Source: Bacteroidota bacterium
GTDB taxonomy: Bacteria > Bacteroidota > Bacteroidia > M30B66
DNA length: 33,275 bases
Assembly: GCA_027490225.1 (NCBI GenBank)
Contig: JAIXYK010000002.1
Location: 1 to 33,275, forward strand
Direction: 5' to 3'
Each line of letters begins with the position of its first letter. Positions within the stretch are counted from its first letter, which is position 1. Both the position numbers and the translations under genes were made by a program. The notes beneath the pieces are model-generated. The model was not told the DNA's origin. It ran no database searches and was given only the letters and a program-made list of their open reading frames with translations. This document shows, in pieces, positions 1 through 9,854 of the stretch.

Positions 1-1
1 A

Positions 2-3000
2 AAAACCGTTTCGAACGATCAATTCAAAGACTATTTAAAGTCCAAACCTGTAAGATTTATAGAAAATATAGGGCAAATTATGGACGTGAACTCAAGCCCT
101 GTACCATTTGTTTTGTTCAAGGCAGAAGCTCCTGGAATGAACTTTTATATTACCGAAAAAGGACTAACGTATGTTTTTGTGAAATACCAAAATAAGCAAG
201 CTGGCAATCAAAAAAACAGTCCGTTAACATCAATAAATCAAGATCTCAAAACAGAAATGGCTTGGTTTAATGTTCACTTGGATGGCGCAAAAATTCAACG
301 CGAAAGCATTATCAAAGAAGTAGAAAGCAATGAGCATTACAATTATTTCTATGGACATTGTCCTCAAGGAATAGTCGAGGTACATCAATATGATAAAATC
401 ACGATTAAAGAAGTTTATCCGGGCATCGATTGGGTCTTTTATAGCAGCCAAACGAGTGGAATGAAATACGACTTCGTTGTTCATCCCGGTGCTGATCCAT
501 CGCAAATAAATCTTTTATACGAAGGGCAGAATCCATTAACACTTTTAAAGGATGGAAGCATTAGCATACAAACTCAATTAGGAAGTCTAAAAGAGGAAAA
601 ACCATTTACGTATGAACAGGATGGAGAAACTGAAATTGAAAGTAATTACCAGCTCACAACCATTAACAACAACCAAACGCTTCTGAAGTTTGATCTTGCA
701 TGCTATGATTCATCGAAGCGTTTAATCATCGATCCACAACTATACTGGTATACATTTTATGGAGGTAACAGTGCGGATGACTGTTTCTCTACGGAAACGG
801 ATCAAGACGGAAATATATTCGTAACAGGAGCTACATCATCCGAAAATTTCCCACTACTAGATCCTGGTGGAACTACTTATTTTTCGAGCGACTACAGCAC
901 TCTTCCCTTCGCTATCGATCTCAATGTGTTCTTGCTTAAATTTTCTGCTTCGGGAAATCTTTTATGGGCAACTTACTATGGTGGTTTCGGCGAGGAGTCT
1001 GCTTATTCAATTGAAACCGATATGAATGGGAATGTTTTTGTAACGGGCTGGACTAAATCTCAGGATTTTCCTGTTCAAAGTGCAGGAGCAGGCTCCTATA
1101 ATCAGCCAACATACGGAGGGGGATTCATGGATGCATTTATTCTGAAATTTCAAAATAATGGAACGCGTCTTTGGGCCAGTTATTATGGAGGTTCAGGACA
1201 GGATCAAGGATATGGCTTATCCACCGACTTGCAAGGAAATTTATGGATTACCGGGAAAACAAACTCTCCTAATTTTCCTACGCAAAACACCGGAGCTTTT
1301 TTTCAAGGAACAAATGCAGGAGAATCCGATGCATTTATCTTGAAATTTAACAACCTTGGTGTGCGACAGTGGGCTACTTATTATGGCGGAACAGGGATTG
1401 ACGAAGGGCATTCCATTTCTACTGATTTAAACGGAAATGCTTTTATTGTAGGAGAAACGTTTTCAGACAATTTCATCACTCAAAACAATGGCGGATACTT
1501 TCAGTCAAACTATGGAGGTGCTGGTGATGCATTCATTTTAAAATTCGCAGACAATGGTTCCCGACTTTGGGCAACATATTACGGAGGCAACAGTTATGAT
1601 ATTGGAATATCCACATGCAATGATTCGCAGGGTAATCTATTCGTTATGGGAAGCACCGAGTCTACTAATTTTCCAATACAAAACGCAGGTACGTTCTTTC
1701 AGGGATCATACAATGGAGGTTTTTCTGATGCATTTTTTTTGAAGTTCAATAATGATGGGTCACGTTTATGGGCAACACTAATGGGAGGAGATGAATCCGA
1801 AGCTTTTGGTACGTTTGATAATTTAGAAGTTGATAAATGTGATAATGTATATTTTGCATTTATTCATTTTACCTCTCCAATGTCTGGAGCGGAAGCCTCG
1901 ATTCCAAACAATAGTTTCCCTTATATCACCAACACGATAAACGCTCCTTTTTTTATTGCAAGTGCTACTTGTAGCTCGGAACCCATACTTGGCCGCTTGT
2001 CGAACAACGGCGATTTGCAGTGGTGCTCGTACATGGGAGGATCAGGCGCTGAAAGGAGAACCTGTATCGATATAGACCAAAGTAATTCAGTTGTTTTTTG
2101 TAGTAATACGGGAAGTGATTTGTACTGTCCATTTCTCCCATCCACCTATCCTTTAACTGATCCCGGTTCAGGAGCCTATTTCGATAATACTTTAGAAACC
2201 GGGGGCGACTTAGCAGAATTAATAATTTCCAAATTACAAATGCCCCAGTTACAGACGAATACGAACAGTGTTCTTCCGATTACGTGTACCACTTGCGATG
2301 GATCGATCGCTATCAACGTAACATCAGGTGATGGAATTTATACTTATGAGTGGAGCAATGGCCTAATTCAATCCAATGTAAGCGATACCATTAGCTCGAT
2401 AAATAATGTGTGTTCTGGCAACTACTCCGTTGTAGTGTCAAACACAAACTATTGTAATCTTTCGGATACACTTTCATTTAGCTTACTTGCTCTATCGGGC
2501 GGCTTAACAATTGGAGTAACTCCCGATAGCGCGACAATCACAAATGGTGAGTCTGTTCAATTAAACGCAAGTGGTGCAACATTCTATTCATGGACTCCTT
2601 CCATAGGATTAAGTTGCGACACATGTTCTAATCCTTTTGCTGCGCCTACAGAAACGACTTCCTATGTTGTTACAGGAAAAGACACCAATGGGTGTTCCGG
2701 TGATGTCGAGGTAATTGTTCGGGTAAATGAAATCGATATTATCTGCAACGAAGTATTCATCCCAAGCATCTTTTCGCCCAACGGAAAAGGTCCGCAGGCC
2801 AATGAAACATTTTGCATTTTAAGCGATTGTGTGGAACAGTTCAAGCTTTTAATTTTCAACCGATGGGGAGAAAAAATTTTTGAATCGGAGGATATTGCTC
2901 AATGCTGGGACGGAACTTTTAAAGGGAATGAAGCGGCAACGGGATCTTATGCTTTCAATCTGTACATCAAAAGAGCAAATGAAACCATCGTCTCAAAATC

Positions 3001-3025
3001 GGGGACAATTACGTTGGTTCGCTAA
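2..3025 (+). CDS. SBBP-propeller surface protein with T9SS type B C-terminal domain (5'-partial)
   Basis: This is a secreted or cell-surface cargo protein of the type IX secretion system. The frame is open to the left edge. The ATG at 80 lies inside a conserved region (RFIENIGQ, nt 53-76, typical of DUF7948 N-termini), so the true start and signal peptide are outside the window. In order it shows a DUF7948-like domain to about nt 740 and then seven SBBP-type blades of about 65 residues. The blades carry WATYYGG...TD..GN.F..G.T.S.NFP signatures; the last two are degenerate. Next come a SprB-like repeat (nt 2270-2470), an Ig/PKD-like domain with a CDTC pair (nt 2510-2730), and a gliding-motility C-terminal domain (nt 2740-3025) with NRWGEK and CWDGTF. 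Seven blades suggest one closed beta-propeller. The sorting domain is the variant FSPNGKGPQANET type rather than PNGDGxND. No PorP/SprF gene follows directly. The ligand and function are unknown. Confidence 0.9.
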   Translation, partial: KTVSNDQFKDYLKSKPVRFIENIGQIMDVNSSPVPFVLFKAEAPGMNFYITEKGLTYVFVKYQNKQAGNQKNSPLTSINQDLKTEMAWFNVHLDGAKIQRESIIKEVESNEHYNYFYGHCPQGIVEVHQYDKITIKEVYPGIDWVFYSSQTSGMKYDFVVHPGADPSQINLLYEGQNPLTLLKDGSISIQTQLGSLKEEKPFTYEQDGETEIESNYQLTTINNNQTLLKFDLACYDSSKRLIIDPQLYWYTFYGGNSADDCFSTETDQDGNIFVTGATSSENFPLLDPGGTTYFSSDYSTLPFAIDLNVFLLKFSASGNLLWATYYGGFGEESAYSIETDMNGNVFVTGWTKSQDFPVQSAGAGSYNQPTYGGGFMDAFILKFQNNGTRLWASYYGGSGQDQGYGLSTDLQGNLWITGKTNSPNFPTQNTGAFFQGTNAGESDAFILKFNNLGVRQWATYYGGTGIDEGHSISTDLNGNAFIVGETFSDNFITQNNGGYFQSNYGGAGDAFILKFADNGSRLWATYYGGNSYDIGISTCNDSQGNLFVMGSTESTNFPIQNAGTFFQGSYNGGFSDAFFLKFNNDGSRLWATLMGGDESEAFGTFDNLEVDKCDNVYFAFIHFTSPMSGAEASIPNNSFPYITNTINAPFFIASATCSSEPILGRLSNNGDLQWCSYMGGSGAERRTCIDIDQSNSVVFCSNTGSDLYCPFLPSTYPLTDPGSGAYFDNTLETGGDLAELIISKLQMPQLQTNTNSVLPITCTTCDGSIAINVTSGDGIYTYEWSNGLIQSNVSDTISSINNVCSGNYSVVVSNTNYCNLSDTLSFSLLALSGGLTIGVTPDSATITNGESVQLNASGATFYSWTPSIGLSCDTCSNPFAAPTETTSYVVTGKDTNGCSGDVEVIVRVNEIDIICNEVFIPSIFSPNGKGPQANETFCILSDCVEQFKLLIFNRWGEKIFESEDIAQCWDGTFKGNEAATGSYAFNLYIKRANETIVSKSGTITLVR

Positions 3026-3232
3026 ATTTTTTCTCATTGTATGAATAATCGTTCAATCTTTACGACATTCATCCTAAAGTTCGTTTGCATAAACGCATTT
3101 GCTCTTTTATGCAGATTTCAATCAATACACGGAATTATTAATGTATCCAAAAATATCCTTGCATTCAAAATTTTAATAATTAATTTAAACGCATCATTTA
3201 TAGCTTTTTAAGCGCTTTTGAGTGAAACCTAA

Positions 3233-4723
3233 TTAAGGAAGGCGACCCAATTGCAAGCCAATCCACCATTCGAAATCAAAATATAAGACCATGTTTGCCT
3301 TCCATTTAGATGCTAGTTGATCTTTCAGTTCTTCTCTAAATCGCTCCAAAAGAGCAACTTTGTCATTTTTTCTAAGGTCATTCCAATGGATAAAGTTATT
3401 CACAATCCGGCTAATTAGAAATGCTTCGTACTCAAATAAAGCGCCTTCATTTCTCAATTGTTTGCGAAGATAATTCGCATTGTATTCTACATTTTCGGTG
3501 TTGTTTAGGAAAATATCGCAGAATAATGATAAAATGCGCGAGAAGGCATAAATGTCGGTGCCGTTACTTTTGCTTTCAATAAAATTCACTTTTAACAACC
3601 ACTTATTAGCATCCGAATAATTCCCTGTAATAAAAAATGTTTTAGCGATGTCAAAACATAGGTACTTTAATGCGTTTCCATCGGCGAGAATTTCATTATT
3701 CTTAACAAAATCGATTGCTTCGTATACTAGTTTCAAGGCCTTTTCATAATTATTTTCACGTAAAAGAGCAATCAGTTGGTATTCGTATAAAATACCCTGA
3801 GCGACTTTGCGTATTTCGGGCTCGTTTATGCGAGTTGTGTTTTCTTTTAATTCGCTTACGAGCGACTGAAATTCATTTTTTTTATATCTCCCTATGATTA
3901 ATGCCGATAATCTGGCTGAAACTGCGCGAAGATAAATTTGCGCGAAGCTTCGTGTGGCCTCGGGGTGCGTTGATATTAAACGATGCATTTTTACTGCCGA
4001 CTTGTAACAGCTAACGTTTTCGCCTAGAGATGCATGATAGAGGAAGTTGAAATGGTGATAGCAAAGTTGAGCATTCAACGATTTAGCTTCAGCCGGGTTG
4101 TTTATAAGACTATTCTTTTTAAACCGATCAAAGCGTCGCAGTTGTTTGCTGTTTCTCACAAAACTGTTTTGACTTAAAATTGCAGACAATTCGTTGAGCA
4201 ATTGTTTGTATTTCAATAAATTTTGGCTTTTGGCATAGCAAAGTTGTTGTTCATGAAGTACTGAATTGGTATCGATTTGTGGTTGATAGCGAGCGAGCAA
4301 CACTTTTTTTTGAAGCAATTGAATCTCGAATAAAAAATCTTCATTAATCCGGGCTTGATTAATAAGGTTTTGGATACGCTTATTAGCAGTAGCATACAGG
4401 CCTTTCTCTATGAGGATATCGATTTCGACAAGTGCATTATGCAGCCATAATTTGGTGTCGCGATACTGACGCTGGGAGTCGAGTATAAGCTGAAATAAAT
4501 AGTGTTTTTTTACTTCGACTTGCTTTTGGAATTTACGCTCTGAAATGCTTTCTAGAAAGAGCTTCTTATCAAATTCACGCATGTCATTGAGCACATCGAA
4601 TAGAAATAAGTAATCATTTTCTTCCTCCTTTCTTCCCTTGACAAACCGCTTAAAGAACCGCTTTTCAGTTGGAGAAAGGGAATGTATTAGTGTATGAAGA
4701 TTATCTCCCTTAATCTTATTCAT
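3233..4723 (-). CDS. Conserved helical-repeat (TPR-like) cytosolic protein, function unknown
   Basis: This 496-aa protein has no signal peptide and no transmembrane segment, so it is probably cytoplasmic. It is almost entirely alpha-helical in character, with repeated amphipathic helices resembling TPR/SEL-type solenoids. The N-terminus (SLSPTEKRFFKRFVKG, residues 15-30) resembles a recurrent opening seen in uncharacterised Bacteroidota proteins. I see no HTH, kinase or catalytic motif. It is convergent with the upstream SBBP gene (207-bp gap) and divergent from the 650-aa cargo gene (151-bp gap, which could hold both promoters). A regulatory or scaffolding role next to cargo genes is conceivable but is only a guess from position. 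The gene call is strong because the frame is long and uninterrupted; the function is unassigned. Confidence 0.85.
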   Translation of the reverse strand: MNKIKGDNLHTLIHSLSPTEKRFFKRFVKGRKEEENDYLFLFDVLNDMREFDKKLFLESISERKFQKQVEVKKHYLFQLILDSQRQYRDTKLWLHNALVEIDILIEKGLYATANKRIQNLINQARINEDFLFEIQLLQKKVLLARYQPQIDTNSVLHEQQLCYAKSQNLLKYKQLLNELSAILSQNSFVRNSKQLRRFDRFKKNSLINNPAEAKSLNAQLCYHHFNFLYHASLGENVSCYKSAVKMHRLISTHPEATRSFAQIYLRAVSARLSALIIGRYKKNEFQSLVSELKENTTRINEPEIRKVAQGILYEYQLIALLRENNYEKALKLVYEAIDFVKNNEILADGNALKYLCFDIAKTFFITGNYSDANKWLLKVNFIESKSNGTDIYAFSRILSLFCDIFLNNTENVEYNANYLRKQLRNEGALFEYEAFLISRIVNNFIHWNDLRKNDKVALLERFREELKDQLASKWKANMVLYFDFEWWIGLQLGRLP

Positions 4724-4874
4724 AGTTGTGTATTTATAGCCATAAAAATAGTAATTGGATTGATATTTTCATTATTTAAATTGCTTTCCATGAGACATAA
4801 TAAAATTCCAATAAAAACTTTCTTAAACATCCTTTTTGAAATAAAATTGCAAAGCCAAATCTTAAGTTTAATCC

Positions 4875-6827
4875 ATGAACTCGTTTGCTTTTATTAACGT
4901 TCCTCGCATCTTTTTAATCATACAATCCTGTATTTTATCCTTGTTTGGAACTTCATGTTTTGCTCAACTCCAGAATAACAACTGGACATTTGGCAACGGT
5001 TGTCGTGTTAACTTTAACGGCCCTACACCCAATGGTGCGCTCAGTTCATTACTATTTAGTGCCGAACAATGCGCTTCAGTATCTAATCCCGAAACCGGCA
5101 GTTTGCTCTTTTATTCGGATGGTCTCACTGTTTGGGGATCAACAAATCAGCCAATGCCTAACGGAACCGGACTTATTGGTGGGCTTTTCAGGTCGTCGAG
5201 TCAGGGGCCGGTGATTGTTCCCTTTCCGGAGAATCCGAATAAATATTTCATTTTTACTATTGATGAATTGGAGTTTGATACGTATACTGGTTTACATTAT
5301 TCGGTGGTGGATATGACACTCAATGGCGGCCTTGGCGATGTGGAGGTTGCCAATAAAAACATCTTGTTGACCCAGGATTCTCTTACCGAAAAAATTACAG
5401 TTATCCGCAGCGAAGCCATCCGGGGCTATTGGGTAATTGTACATCGTATCATCAACAATGAATTCCTAGCATACAAAGTTACTGGCTGCGAAGTGAGCCC
5501 TACACCCGTAGTAACTGCTGTGGGTTCTCCCTTGATCATTCCTGCCAATAATCCAAACGACCGCTATGCTGGTTATGGTTCAATCAAGGCAAATCCTTCA
5601 GGCACACGTATTGGAATGCCGATTGACGGATCAACAACCATTGAGTTTTTTGATTTTAATCCCGCTACTGGTCAGCTTTCCAATCCAATCTCGGTAGAGG
5701 TTACCGATAATACGGTTAATCCGACTCCTGATTTACCCATCCGAAAATACGGATGCAGCTTTTCGCCCGATGGCAGCAAGTTTTATTTCACCAATACCAT
5801 TTCTGTGTATCAGTTCGATTTGAGTGTTTATGATTCTGCTGCAATTGCTAATTCAAATACATTAATCGGTACACCCGCCAATCCAACGTTTCAGGTAGAA
5901 CAAGCGCCAAACGGAAAGATTTATGTAGCCACGGCTGGCAATGCGCTGGCGGCCATCAATTCTCCGAACAACGCAGGTCTTGCATGCGGATTCGAAGAAA
6001 ATGCACTGGCATTAAACGGCCAATGCCAACTTGGTTTGCCAGCACAAGTTCCCAATCGCAATTTTTTACCGCCCCCCATCAGCTTTGACTACGATTGTCT
6101 CACGCTCGAAATTAATGCCTCGGTGCTTGACATTGCCGACCAAACCCTGAGCTGGAATTTTGGAGTGCCCAATAGCGCTCAAATTGGAAATCCAGTTTCA
6201 TTTACTTATGCCGATTCGGGCTCGGTAACCATAACGGCCTCTTTAAACAGTGCGTGTTTCTCATTTTCGAGTGATACCTCCATTGTTATAGAAGATTGTT
6301 CATGCTTAACAGAAATACAGCAAGTGGCAAGCACACTTAATTTAGGCGACACCCTGCAACTTAATGCCAGTGGTGCCGAATCCTACTCCTGGACCCCGCC
6401 GCAGGGCTTGAGCTGCACCGATTGTTCAAATCCGCTGGCATCGCCAACAGGAACCACCACTTACATTGTAACAGGGAGTAATGCCAGCGGTTGCGTTTCG
6501 TCGGACACTATAACCATTACTGTAGTTACAGAAATCGACAGTATATGCAGTGAATTATTCATACCCACCATCTTCTCGCCCAATGGTAAAGGTCCGCAGG
6601 CCAACGAAACGTATTGCGTGTTCAGCGATTGTGTGGAGCAATTCAAGCTTTTAATTTTCAATCGTTGGGGCGAAAAGATTTTTGAATCGGAGGATATTTC
6701 AAAATGTTGGGACGGGACATATAAAGGAAGCGAAGCTTCATCAGGCTCATATGCCATTAATTTATATATCAAAAAAACAGATGAAACGATTGTCTCAAAG
6801 TCTGGGACTATTACGTTGGTTCGCTAA
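4875..6827 (+). CDS. T9SS type B cargo protein, N-terminal propeller-like domain (650 aa)
   Basis: This is a predicted secreted surface protein. The signal peptide is residues 1-31, ending SCFAQ, which supports the ATG at 4875. Residues about 32-400 form the propeller-like domain common in Bacteroidota CHU_C proteins (NNWTFGNG, GSLLFYSDGLTVWG, SVVDMTLNGGLGDV, KASPDG-like blocks). Residues about 401-465 are PKD-like, and 482-552 an Ig-like domain with a CTDC pair. Residues 555-650 are the gliding-motility/type B sorting domain, of the Cys-rich FSPNGKGPQANET variant. That sorting domain and the bases just past the stop closely match the end of the gene at 2-3025, which indicates a duplicated 3' module. 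It is the first gene of a same-strand run (4875-18367) of related cargo and PorP genes. No enzymatic motif is seen; the substrate or ligand is unknown. Confidence 0.9.
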   Translation: MNSFAFINVPRIFLIIQSCILSLFGTSCFAQLQNNNWTFGNGCRVNFNGPTPNGALSSLLFSAEQCASVSNPETGSLLFYSDGLTVWGSTNQPMPNGTGLIGGLFRSSSQGPVIVPFPENPNKYFIFTIDELEFDTYTGLHYSVVDMTLNGGLGDVEVANKNILLTQDSLTEKITVIRSEAIRGYWVIVHRIINNEFLAYKVTGCEVSPTPVVTAVGSPLIIPANNPNDRYAGYGSIKANPSGTRIGMPIDGSTTIEFFDFNPATGQLSNPISVEVTDNTVNPTPDLPIRKYGCSFSPDGSKFYFTNTISVYQFDLSVYDSAAIANSNTLIGTPANPTFQVEQAPNGKIYVATAGNALAAINSPNNAGLACGFEENALALNGQCQLGLPAQVPNRNFLPPPISFDYDCLTLEINASVLDIADQTLSWNFGVPNSAQIGNPVSFTYADSGSVTITASLNSACFSFSSDTSIVIEDCSCLTEIQQVASTLNLGDTLQLNASGAESYSWTPPQGLSCTDCSNPLASPTGTTTYIVTGSNASGCVSSDTITITVVTEIDSICSELFIPTIFSPNGKGPQANETYCVFSDCVEQFKLLIFNRWGEKIFESEDISKCWDGTYKGSEASSGSYAINLYIKKTDETIVSKSGTITLVR

Positions 6828-6966
6828 ATTTATTTTCATGATGATTAATCAATCAAACGATACAAACCTAATTCTGAAGTTCTATATCATTTTAAACTAA
6901 ACACACCATTGCTTCAATAAAGGGATGAATTGAATTATTTATCACCTATTAAAACTAAAACAAAAG

Positions 6967-9849
6967 ATGAAAGTCATTAAGCACCTAATAATATTTATCA
7001 TCATAGTAAATTGTCATGACTCTTTTGCCCAATTTCAAAATAACCAGTGGCGTTTTGGCTTTGGTTCGTCCATCGATTTCAATACTACGCCTCCAAGTTT
7101 TCCAACAGGAGCAGCCTTGCCAAGTATCCTGCCCCCGCTTATAACCGGGACACAGATCGAGGGTTCTGCGTCTGTTGCAGATAAAAATTCAGGTGAACTT
7201 TTATTTTATACCGACGGCGTTACCGTTTGGAATGCACAAGATGAACCTATGCCCAACGGAAGCAATTTGGGCGGCAGTGATGTGCTTTCTTCTTACATGG
7301 CAGCGGTAATCGTGCCTTTGCCAGGTTCATGTGATAAATATTACATTTTTTGCATCGATGATTATGAGGAAGGGAATTACGGTATTACCTATTCGTTGGT
7401 CGATATGACACTTGATGGAGGGTTGGGAGATGTGATAGCAGGGCAGAAAACAATTCCTTTATACGACAATGAATCAGAGATATTGATGGCTTATCCTAAC
7501 AATGCAGGAGACGGTTATTGGTTAATAAGCAACGGTGCTGATCCTGCAAATCCAAGCATAGCAGCCTTTGAAGTTACAGAACAGGGCGTAAATCCAATAC
7601 CTGTTTTGAGTCCGGTTAACTTCAACGGTTCCGGAAGGTTAAATTACCAGGGAACTAAATTTGTCTGCACAGGAGAGTTAGATCCAACCGGCAGTACTTT
7701 TTTGGGATTTCAACTGTATGATTTTAATACGGCAAATGGTCAAATTACTTCCCCCATTAATATTCCATTTAGTGTACCTGGTGGTGATGTTTTGCAATAT
7801 TTTGAATTTACATTCGATGGCAATTTTCTTTATGCTGGTGGCAATTTTTCGCTCTATCGATTTGATTTAACATCGGGAAATCCAACAACGATTGCTGCTT
7901 CTGCAACACAAATTCCTATCGATAATCAGACCGGCCCAAATGGAGGTGCGCAACTTGGTCCTGACGGCAATCTTTATTATGTAATTGGCAGTTCGGTTTA
8001 TCGAATTGAGAATCCCGATAATCCTGCGGCCTCAATTGGACCCATTAACGTTTTACCCGACGAGGTTAATTCAACTTCGCTTCCGCCATGGATTCATCTG
8101 CTACCCGGCGATTGCATTACATTAGAGGAGCCCTGCGCATCCTTCGATTTGGGCGATACGCTTACCGTTTGCGGTACTGATACGGTTCAGCTCCAAGCCG
8201 ATTTAAGCAGCTTCCCCATTGTCACAGGCCTATCTTGGACTGGTGGTTCGGGAACATTTATCCCGTCCAATACAATTGCTGCACCGCGTTATGTGCCAAC
8301 AGCAGCAGAACGAGCGCAGGGTTTTGTGAATTTATCGTTGCAGGTAGACGGAACTAATAGTTCAGCAGGTCAAGGCGGAAAGCTTATCGCATACGATCAT
8401 TTAAGTGAAGATTTAATATTCTATATTTCGCCGCTCGATGGCAGCATCGATACTATTCAGGACAATGCTGGTGATGACTGGATAGCTACAGGATTTGAAA
8501 GCGCCACATCCACATTCTATGGTATTTCGGCATTCTTAGGACTTGGAAGTATTGATATTCAATCAGGAGTCGAAACGCCCATTACATTTGGGTATCAAGA
8601 AAATATTTTTGCAGGCGAATTCGATAATACGAACGGTATTTTTTATGCGGTGGGTGTTTTGCCTTCTCCATTAGGAGATCCTGCAAACCAGCAATTGTAC
8701 AGCGTAAACACAAGCACAGGTGCGCTTACCGTTATCGGGAATTTAAATCTTTTTACCAATTCTGTACTTTATTATGGCGATGGCGATGGTATTAATGGGC
8801 TAGCCTACGATCCCCAAGACAATGTTTTATATGGAATTTCATACAATGGAAATCTATACCGCATAAATGTAAGCAATGCAACCACGACCTTGATTGGCCC
8901 AACTCAAAGCGATTGCCGTGGTCTTGCATTTGATGCATCTACTCAAAAACTTTGGGCTATAAGTTCGAATGCAACGCTTTATGAAATAGATAAAAACACT
9001 GGCAGTACCCTTTCAACCGTTCCTTGTCAAGAAGAGTTTGGTTTTATTACTTCACTTACTTATGCGCCGCCAGCTATTGAGATTCAGGAATTCACCTGCA
9101 CAGACAGTTTACATGTGGTGTTGTCGTCAAATAATTTCTTAAACTTGGGCAACGACACTTTGCTTTGCAATACCCCTGAATTTACACTTTCACAACCAGG
9201 CTTGACTAATTATCTTTGGCAAGATGGTAGCGAAGATGCTATATTCACACCAACGACTACCGGTTTATTTACCCTGCAAGCCAGCAATTTAGATGGATGT
9301 GTTGATACCGACACCATCAGTATTCAGTTTGTAAATGCATCGGTTACTGTAACTGCTTCTCCTTCATCTATTTTGCTTGGCGATACCGTTCAACTTATTG
9401 CCACAGGAGGCGAGAGCTACTCGTGGAATCCCGAAGATGAACTTAGCTGCTTAAGCTGTGCTTCGCCTTTTGCCACTCCTTCTGAAACCACCACCTACAT
9501 AGTTACTGCCATCGACTCCTTTGGTTGCCTAATTACCGATACGATTCGCATTGAAGTAGATATTCTTTGCAAGGAGCCTTTCATTCCAACGATTTTTTCA
9601 CCCAATGGCAAGGGGAATCAAGTGAACGAAACATTCTGCATCTTCAGCGACTGTGTGGAGCAATTTAAACTGCTAATTCACAACCGTTGGGGTGAAGAGA
9701 TTTTTGAATCGGAGGATATTTCTCAATGCTGGGATGGAACATTTAAAGGAAGCGAAGCAGCAACAGGAACTTATGCCTATAATTTATTCATAAGGCAAAT
9801 CGATGGTTCTCAAATCAATAAAACAGGAACAATAACTTTAGTCAGATAA
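6967..9849 (+). CDS. T9SS type B cargo protein with duplicated central module (960 aa)
   Basis: This is a secreted surface protein of the same family as its upstream neighbour. The signal peptide is residues 1-22 (ends SFAQ). Residues 23 to about 385 form the N-terminal propeller-like domain (WRFGFGSS, ELLFYTDGVTVWN, VDMTLDGGLGDV). Residues 393-790 are a 398-residue module that looks like a second propeller (LYSVNTSTGAL, GLAYDPQ, LWAISSNATLYEID). This module is nearly repeated in the gene at 11021. Residues 792-865 are Ig-like and 868-960 the Cys-rich type B sorting domain (FSPNGKGNQVNET, NRWGEE, CWDGTF). The stop codon is 5 bases before a PorP/SprF gene, so the two are almost certainly cotranscribed. 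By analogy with SprB/SprF in F. johnsoniae, the downstream protein is probably its dedicated export or anchoring partner. Confidence 0.92.
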   Translation: MKVIKHLIIFIIIVNCHDSFAQFQNNQWRFGFGSSIDFNTTPPSFPTGAALPSILPPLITGTQIEGSASVADKNSGELLFYTDGVTVWNAQDEPMPNGSNLGGSDVLSSYMAAVIVPLPGSCDKYYIFCIDDYEEGNYGITYSLVDMTLDGGLGDVIAGQKTIPLYDNESEILMAYPNNAGDGYWLISNGADPANPSIAAFEVTEQGVNPIPVLSPVNFNGSGRLNYQGTKFVCTGELDPTGSTFLGFQLYDFNTANGQITSPINIPFSVPGGDVLQYFEFTFDGNFLYAGGNFSLYRFDLTSGNPTTIAASATQIPIDNQTGPNGGAQLGPDGNLYYVIGSSVYRIENPDNPAASIGPINVLPDEVNSTSLPPWIHLLPGDCITLEEPCASFDLGDTLTVCGTDTVQLQADLSSFPIVTGLSWTGGSGTFIPSNTIAAPRYVPTAAERAQGFVNLSLQVDGTNSSAGQGGKLIAYDHLSEDLIFYISPLDGSIDTIQDNAGDDWIATGFESATSTFYGISAFLGLGSIDIQSGVETPITFGYQENIFAGEFDNTNGIFYAVGVLPSPLGDPANQQLYSVNTSTGALTVIGNLNLFTNSVLYYGDGDGINGLAYDPQDNVLYGISYNGNLYRINVSNATTTLIGPTQSDCRGLAFDASTQKLWAISSNATLYEIDKNTGSTLSTVPCQEEFGFITSLTYAPPAIEIQEFTCTDSLHVVLSSNNFLNLGNDTLLCNTPEFTLSQPGLTNYLWQDGSEDAIFTPTTTGLFTLQASNLDGCVDTDTISIQFVNASVTVTASPSSILLGDTVQLIATGGESYSWNPEDELSCLSCASPFATPSETTTYIVTAIDSFGCLITDTIRIEVDILCKEPFIPTIFSPNGKGNQVNETFCIFSDCVEQFKLLIHNRWGEEIFESEDISQCWDGTFKGSEAATGTYAYNLFIRQIDGSQINKTGTITLVR
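8143..9336 (+). repeat. Duplicated module, copy 1 (pairs with 12410-13603)
   Basis: This 1194-bp in-frame segment encodes residues 393-790 of the 960-aa cargo protein. It aligns without a net gap (constant offset 4267) to 12410-13603 in the 1025-aa cargo gene. By eye the proteins are about 85% identical. Some DNA blocks, for example around 8940-9110 against 13207-13377, are nearly identical even at silent sites. The domains on either side differ much more, so the match stops at domain borders. Confidence 0.9.
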
Positions 9850-9854
9850 CACAA

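Noticed and set aside
760-1790. Regularly spaced DNA repeats that could suggest a tandem or CRISPR-like array
   Set aside because: The period of roughly 190-200 bp is the codon pattern of SBBP propeller blades, with divergent third positions; there are no identical short repeats with unique spacers.
3087-3112. Inverted repeat GCATAAA / TTTATGC between convergent genes
   Set aside because: The stem is only 7 bp, the loop is 12 bases and there is no T tract; this can be expected by chance in AT-rich DNA.
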